Source of the DNA: Planctomycetaceae bacterium
GTDB taxonomy: Bacteria > Planctomycetota > Planctomycetia > Pirellulales > Thermoguttaceae
Assembly: GCA_031288765.1 (NCBI GenBank)
Contig: JAITQV010000075.1
Span: forward strand, 1-7,088
Direction: 5' to 3'
DNA length: 7,088 bases
The position numbers were made by a program, and so were the translations under genes. Position 1 is the stretch's first letter. Each line of letters begins with the position of its first letter. A model generated the notes under the pieces. That model had not been told where the DNA came from and ran no database searches. It worked only from the letters and a program-made list of their open reading frames with translations. Positions 4,058-7,088 of this stretch are shown piece by piece.

Positions 4058-6594
4058 TTATCTTTGACTGTCCCGTTTGCGGTAAACATTACACGTTTAG
4101 TGACCGGTTCGGCGGTCATTCGATGATGTGTACTGGGTGTAAGACTTCGATTGTTGTTCCTAAAATTACGGAACCTATTTCTCCGGTCAAACCGCCGCCG
4201 TTGCCGGTTCAGTTCCAAACTCCGCCGTTCCCAACTCCTCCGTTACCGGCTCCGCCATTTCCAACTCCTCCGTTATCGACTCCACCGTTACCGGTTTCGT
4301 CCTCAACAGTTCCGTCGCCTTTTGAATTGCCTGCTTCGCCGGCTAATGTTCCTGATGATTTGGCGATTCTTACTTACGTCTTCGAAGAAAAACTGCAAGA
4401 AAAACAACAGAAAAAAGAAGAGTTGCCGACACAACCGCCGCCGGTTTTGCCAACGGTAAACAAAGAAAATGAACCGGAAACAAAAAAGAAATTTTCTTTT
4501 CTTTATTGGGGAAGTTTTACTTTGATTTTTTTGAGTCTTATTGGAATTGTGTTTTTTTTGATATTTTATATTGATTGGCGTAGTCCCGATTTGCGACCGG
4601 AAATATTGGAAAAGATAACGCAACACAAACTTCAATCGTTAATCGAAGCAAGAAATAAAGAGATAGAATCGGAAACGTTACGGTTACGTTCTCTCGAATT
4701 ATGGAATCAGGCGGGAGAATCTGCGGACGCTTTAATCGTAACTCTCGGCAAAGATGATAATACAAAACGTGAAAATCGCGAAACAACAACAGAACAACAT
4801 CTGAATGATCTTGACAACATGATTCAAACAGCGGTGCGTCAAGCCGCCGAAACAGAAATCCGCAGGAAAAACGTTCTTCACAACGCCGGAATTTACAGAG
4901 CGGAAAGTCAATTCTTCCAAGAGCGGGAAACCGAATTGCAAGAACAAATCCGGCAATTCCCCAATGACCGTTCTCACTTTGCTATGCCGGTTTTTAATAC
5001 GGAAAAGCAAATGGTTTCGGCGGAAGAATCCGTCATGCTTGGTTCCGATTGGACTGAACATCATTTTGGTCAACTGAATTTTTCAGGAATACATGCGGAT
5101 CGGTTTTATGCCATGTTTGATACGATAAAACGTCTTTACGGTGATAAATCGCTTCGTGTAACTATGTTGGAACGATCTCCGATTACTATTTCGTTTTTTG
5201 AAAATGTTGCGAAAAACAATCTGATCATACCGGAGATTGCCGGATGTTTTACTTTTTCGATTTGTTTTCCTGAGATAACCGATTTGCTGCGAATCGGGAA
5301 CAATGCCGATATTGGAAAAGTTGGTTCTATTCGGGTTCGGTTTGTTTATTCATCAGGACACATTGATTTTGAAACGGTTTCTCCGAGATATTGTAATGCT
5401 TTGTTTTATGATGCCTGCGGAAAATTTGTTTCGGTTGAATTTCCTTTGACCGGCGATATGTTTTGGAAACGAACCGAGCAATTTGAAGGTTCGCAAACGG
5501 AATCGGACAAAAAAACAATTGACCATATTGAAATTCGTCTTACACCTCTTTCGAATCGGACAATCTTTTGGCTTGACGGAATAGCATTGACCGAAAAAAT
5601 TTCACGTGAACCGTATGATTTATTACGTATGGAAATTCAGCAAACGGATATTCGAAACCGTGTAAAAGAATTTTTTAAACTCCAAAATTCAAACAATAAT
5701 TCAAACGGTAATTCAAATAGTGATTCAAACAGTGATTCAAACAGCGGTGATTTAAACACTTCAACAGAATCAAAATCAGGCAAAGCGGATTCGATAAACC
5801 GGTTGTTTCAATGGGTGTTACAAAAGGCTCATGGGAAAATTCTTATTCGGTACGGCGGTACGGTTCTTTCGTTGGATTCACAAAAACCGGTACCGAATTT
5901 TGATGAAACGGTAATAATTGAGGAAATTGATCTTAGCGGTTTTCGTAACTTTCCGGAAGAACATCTGAATCAACTGGGGCATTTGAAAACAATCAAACGT
6001 CTGAATCTTTCCCGAACAGGATTAAAGAACGAAAACCTCATCAAATTGGCAACACTTATTTCGTTGGAATCATTGAATCTGGCGGAAAACGAACTGACTT
6101 ATGCGGGATTATCGGCGATTCGGACATTGAAAAAACTCAAAGAGTTAAATCTTGACACGATTAAACCGGATGTTGAAGGGATTGACGCTATTGGGAGTCT
6201 GATTTCGTTACGTTCTTTGAGTTTGAGCAGATCGGGGATAGACAACAGTGATTTAATGTATCTTTTACCTTTGGCGGAACTGGAAACACTTAATCTGTCT
6301 TCTACCAAAATCGGAGACAAGGGATTACCGATATGTCGGGTATTTACCGAGCTTCGGTTGCTTGATTTATCGAAGACAAGAATTACGGACAACGGTCTTG
6401 TTTCGTTAATTCCACTTCGTAATCTTCGTGAGTTGAAATTGAACGGTACGGTATTGAGCAACGCCTGTTTGAAGAATCTTGGCAAAATTCAAGGGCTTGA
6501 AATTATTTCCGTTTTCAATACAGCTATTACCAAGGATGGGGTTCGGCAGGAATTTAGTCCTTCAAAATTCGAATGTTTCCGATTTACGGAATAA
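4054..6594 (+). CDS. Zinc-ribbon, single-span membrane protein with coiled coil, beta domain and leucine-rich repeats
   Basis: The product has 846 residues. A zinc ribbon opens the protein (CPVC at 6-9, CTGC at 26-29). It is followed by a Pro-rich linker with five pentapeptide repeats (56-80), Lys/Glu-rich sequence, and one membrane segment at about 149-173. An acidic-basic coiled coil covers about 180-310. A beta-rich, Gly/aromatic globular domain at about 325-515 ends in an FWLDGIAL strand and looks like a jelly-roll or galactose-binding-type fold (inference). An Asn/Ser/Asp linker (545-575) leads to leucine-rich repeats (620-830). Key LRR leucines fall at 652, 676, 700, 724, 748, 772 and 796, with Val820 next, exactly 24 apart. 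There is no cleavable signal peptide, so the ribbon is probably cytoplasmic and the rest outside the inner membrane. Similar ribbon-anchor-LRR layouts are common in planctomycetes. No catalytic motif is visible. A scaffold or binding role in the envelope is plausible but unproven. Translation is probably coupled to miaA through the ATGA overlap. Confidence 0.9.
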   Translation: MIIFDCPVCGKHYTFSDRFGGHSMMCTGCKTSIVVPKITEPISPVKPPPLPVQFQTPPFPTPPLPAPPFPTPPLSTPPLPVSSSTVPSPFELPASPANVPDDLAILTYVFEEKLQEKQQKKEELPTQPPPVLPTVNKENEPETKKKFSFLYWGSFTLIFLSLIGIVFFLIFYIDWRSPDLRPEILEKITQHKLQSLIEARNKEIESETLRLRSLELWNQAGESADALIVTLGKDDNTKRENRETTTEQHLNDLDNMIQTAVRQAAETEIRRKNVLHNAGIYRAESQFFQERETELQEQIRQFPNDRSHFAMPVFNTEKQMVSAEESVMLGSDWTEHHFGQLNFSGIHADRFYAMFDTIKRLYGDKSLRVTMLERSPITISFFENVAKNNLIIPEIAGCFTFSICFPEITDLLRIGNNADIGKVGSIRVRFVYSSGHIDFETVSPRYCNALFYDACGKFVSVEFPLTGDMFWKRTEQFEGSQTESDKKTIDHIEIRLTPLSNRTIFWLDGIALTEKISREPYDLLRMEIQQTDIRNRVKEFFKLQNSNNNSNGNSNSDSNSDSNSGDLNTSTESKSGKADSINRLFQWVLQKAHGKILIRYGGTVLSLDSQKPVPNFDETVIIEEIDLSGFRNFPEEHLNQLGHLKTIKRLNLSRTGLKNENLIKLATLISLESLNLAENELTYAGLSAIRTLKKLKELNLDTIKPDVEGIDAIGSLISLRSLSLSRSGIDNSDLMYLLPLAELETLNLSSTKIGDKGLPICRVFTELRLLDLSKTRITDNGLVSLIPLRNLRELKLNGTVLSNACLKNLGKIQGLEIISVFNTAITKDGVRQEFSPSKFECFRFTE
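4219..4293 (+). repeat. Five 15-base coding repeats (Pro-rich pentapeptide)
   Basis: Five tandem 15-base units encode the pattern (T/A)PP(F/L)(P/S), residues 56-80 of the zinc-ribbon/LRR protein. A higher-order 30-base period is visible, with CCAACTCCTCCGTTA present identically at 4231-4245 and 4261-4275. This suggests growth by duplication. The segment would form an extended spacer between zinc ribbon and membrane. Confidence 0.8.
5686..5745 (+). repeat. Five 12-base coding repeats (Asn/Ser/Asp linker)
   Basis: Five tandem 12-base units of the type (A/G)ATTCAAACAGT encode NSNN, NSNG, NSNS, DSNS and DSNS (residues 545-564). They form a hydrophilic flexible linker between the beta-rich domain and the leucine-rich repeats. 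The last two units are almost identical, consistent with recent slippage. Confidence 0.8.
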
Positions 6595-6605
6595 TTTACG
6601 GAATA
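6582..6605 (+). repeat. Perfect 12-base tandem duplication over the stop codon
   Basis: ATTTACGGAATA occurs twice with no gap (6582-6593 and 6594-6605). The TAA stop at 6592-6594 spans the junction of the two copies. The second copy supplies the 5' arm of the terminator that follows. Confidence 0.75.
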
Positions 6606-6639
6606 AATTGTATTGAATTTGCCGTTTATTTTATTTTTT
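6598..6639 (+). terminator. Candidate intrinsic terminator of the miaA-LRR operon
   Basis: ACGG plus TAAATT (6598-6609, with a two-base AA bulge) pairs with AATTTG plus CCGT (6616-6625) around a six-base loop. A T-rich tract follows at once to 6639, ending in six T. It starts four bases after the stop codon. The stem is modest in GC content, but the stem-plus-T-tract layout and position fit rho-independent termination. Confidence 0.5.
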
Positions 6640-6690
6640 GTAATATTTCAGCGGATTGTTTTAATCACGTAAGAGTATTGACTAAAAACC

Positions 6691-6736
6691 TTATTTGTAC
6701 TCAAAATTGTCCCCAAGCGGTCTTTATTTGTATTCA
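6691..6736. repeat. Short direct repeat with 33-base period
   Basis: TTATTTGTACTCA at 6691-6703 recurs with one difference at 6724-6736 (TTATTTGTATTCA). It lies in non-coding sequence after the terminator. No function is evident. Confidence 0.35.
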
Positions 6737-6752
6737 GTCATGTGTTGAGCAA

Positions 6753-6840
6753 TTGCCCGTTAGGGCAAGCCTATCAATAGAAAAAATGTCCCAACGTAAA
6801 TCAAAAACCTCGTAGAGATTTCATATTTTGTATCTATTCA
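6753..6840. repeat. Degenerate intergenic interspersed-repeat-like element
   Basis: Two similar units lie here. The first has a small hairpin, TTGCCC-GTTA-GGGCAA (6753-6768), followed by CCTATCAATAGAAAA. The second has CTC-GTA-GAG (6809-6817), followed by TTTCATATTTTGTATCTATT. This hairpin-then-AT-rich layout resembles the short CCCGTAGGG...ATATTTGTAG repeats I recall from intergenic regions of several bacterial phyla. The match is from memory and is degenerate, so the call is tentative. Confidence 0.35.
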
Positions 6841-6994
6841 GGTATTGTTGAACAATGTCGAAGACAACCTTCCTTTCAATCTAATTTTTGTTTTAAGCCG
6901 GCGAGCGAGATATGCATAACAGGCGGATCGGAATTGCATTGCCCTGCAAGGTAGGGTGTTCAAAAGGACTATTTTTTTATGGTTCTCCAAACGT

Positions 6995-7059
6995 ACAACA
7001 CTGTAATTATAAGTACTTTTAATATCATCATTTACGAATATTTATAATTACAACATTGT
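6995..7059. repeat. 11-base perfect inverted repeat near the right end
   Basis: TGTAATTATAA (7002-7012) and TTATAATTACA (7042-7052) are perfect inverted copies 29 bases apart. After a three-base mismatch, ACAA (6995-6998) and TTGT (7056-7059) extend the pairing. Inner bases can add about three more pairs. It could be a long hairpin just before a new gene, an operator, or the end of a small element. Confidence 0.5.
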
Positions 7060-7068
7060 TTTTTAAAA

Positions 7069-7088
7069 ATGCGTAAAAAAACAGATCT
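7069..7088 (+). CDS. Possible start of a next gene cut by the window edge
   Basis: An ATG at 7069 opens a frame reading MRKKTD up to the edge. The basic start is plausible for an exported or nucleic-acid-binding protein. Only six codons are visible, with no ribosome site, so this is a weak call. Confidence 0.2.

Larger units (their letters stand above)
6595..7068. other. Non-coding region after the LRR gene
   Basis: No convincing gene lies in this ~470-base stretch. An 80-codon frame at 6573-6815 overlaps the end of the LRR gene and crosses the terminator, and its product is not protein-like. The region holds the terminator (6598-6639), a 33-base-period repeat, the interspersed-repeat-like element and a palindrome ATTGTT-G-AACAAT at 6844-6856. 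There is also a more GC-rich patch near 6898-6957 with a small TTGCA/TGCAA hairpin (6934-6949). An AT-rich inverted repeat lies near the right end. Confidence 0.5.

Noticed and set aside
4303..4635. 110-codon - strand frame opposite the membrane region of the LRR gene
   Set aside because: It is an antisense shadow with low-complexity Arg/Phe/Lys content.
4219..5745. Could the repeats be a CRISPR array?
   Set aside because: The units are 12-15 bases, tandem without spacers and in frame inside a protein gene.
6573..6815. 80-codon + strand frame at the end of the LRR gene
   Set aside because: It begins inside the LRR gene, crosses the 12-base duplication, the terminator and repeat elements, and has no ribosome site.

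Overview
The window looks like a chromosomal stretch from a low-GC planctomycete, possibly a gut or rumen lineage of the Pirellulales type. That placement is an inference. It rests mainly on the 846-residue protein that starts at 4054. It has an N-terminal four-cysteine zinc ribbon, a proline-rich linker, one membrane segment, a coiled coil, a beta-rich domain and exact 24-residue leucine-rich repeats, an architecture typical of planctomycete surface proteins. Most starts also lack a clear Shine-Dalgarno sequence. No CRISPR array, tRNA, rRNA, transposase or integrase was found.

Layout. Positions 1-341 hold the C-terminal end of a coiled-coil protein that probably begins before the window. Positions 342-2396 form a visibly AT-rich stretch with two unrecognised membrane proteins. 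One, at 470-1597 on the + strand, has four membrane segments and an internal duplication. The other, at 1822-2337 on the - strand, also has four membrane segments and is extremely AT-rich. They converge on a short gap with an AT-rich inverted repeat. cutA follows on the - strand at 2397-2738, probably upstream of the small membrane gene in the same transcript. A 311-base divergent region separates cutA from miaA on the + strand (3050-4057). miaA overlaps the large zinc-ribbon/LRR gene (4054-6594) by four bases (ATGA). A plausible intrinsic terminator follows at 6598-6639. The last ~450 bases are non-coding and repeat-bearing, and a possible new start codon lies at 7069.

The most interesting region is the cutA-miaA interval. 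It carries an exact-consensus sigma70-type promoter (TTGACA, 17 bases, TATAAT) firing toward miaA. An overlapping opposite-strand promoter candidate for cutA shares the same -10 bases. The predicted miaA leader is about 280 bases long and unusually rich in inverted repeats, ending in a 14-bp hairpin with a four-base loop. It could be a structured leader, a small RNA, or a 63-codon GTG-start gene. I could not match it to a known RNA family by eye.

Functionally, miaA (tRNA A37 prenylation) and cutA (small trimeric divalent-cation-tolerance family protein) are housekeeping genes. The coupled LRR protein is probably an envelope protein whose membrane segment puts most of its length outside the cytoplasm. 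Its link to miaA is probably one of shared transcription rather than shared pathway.
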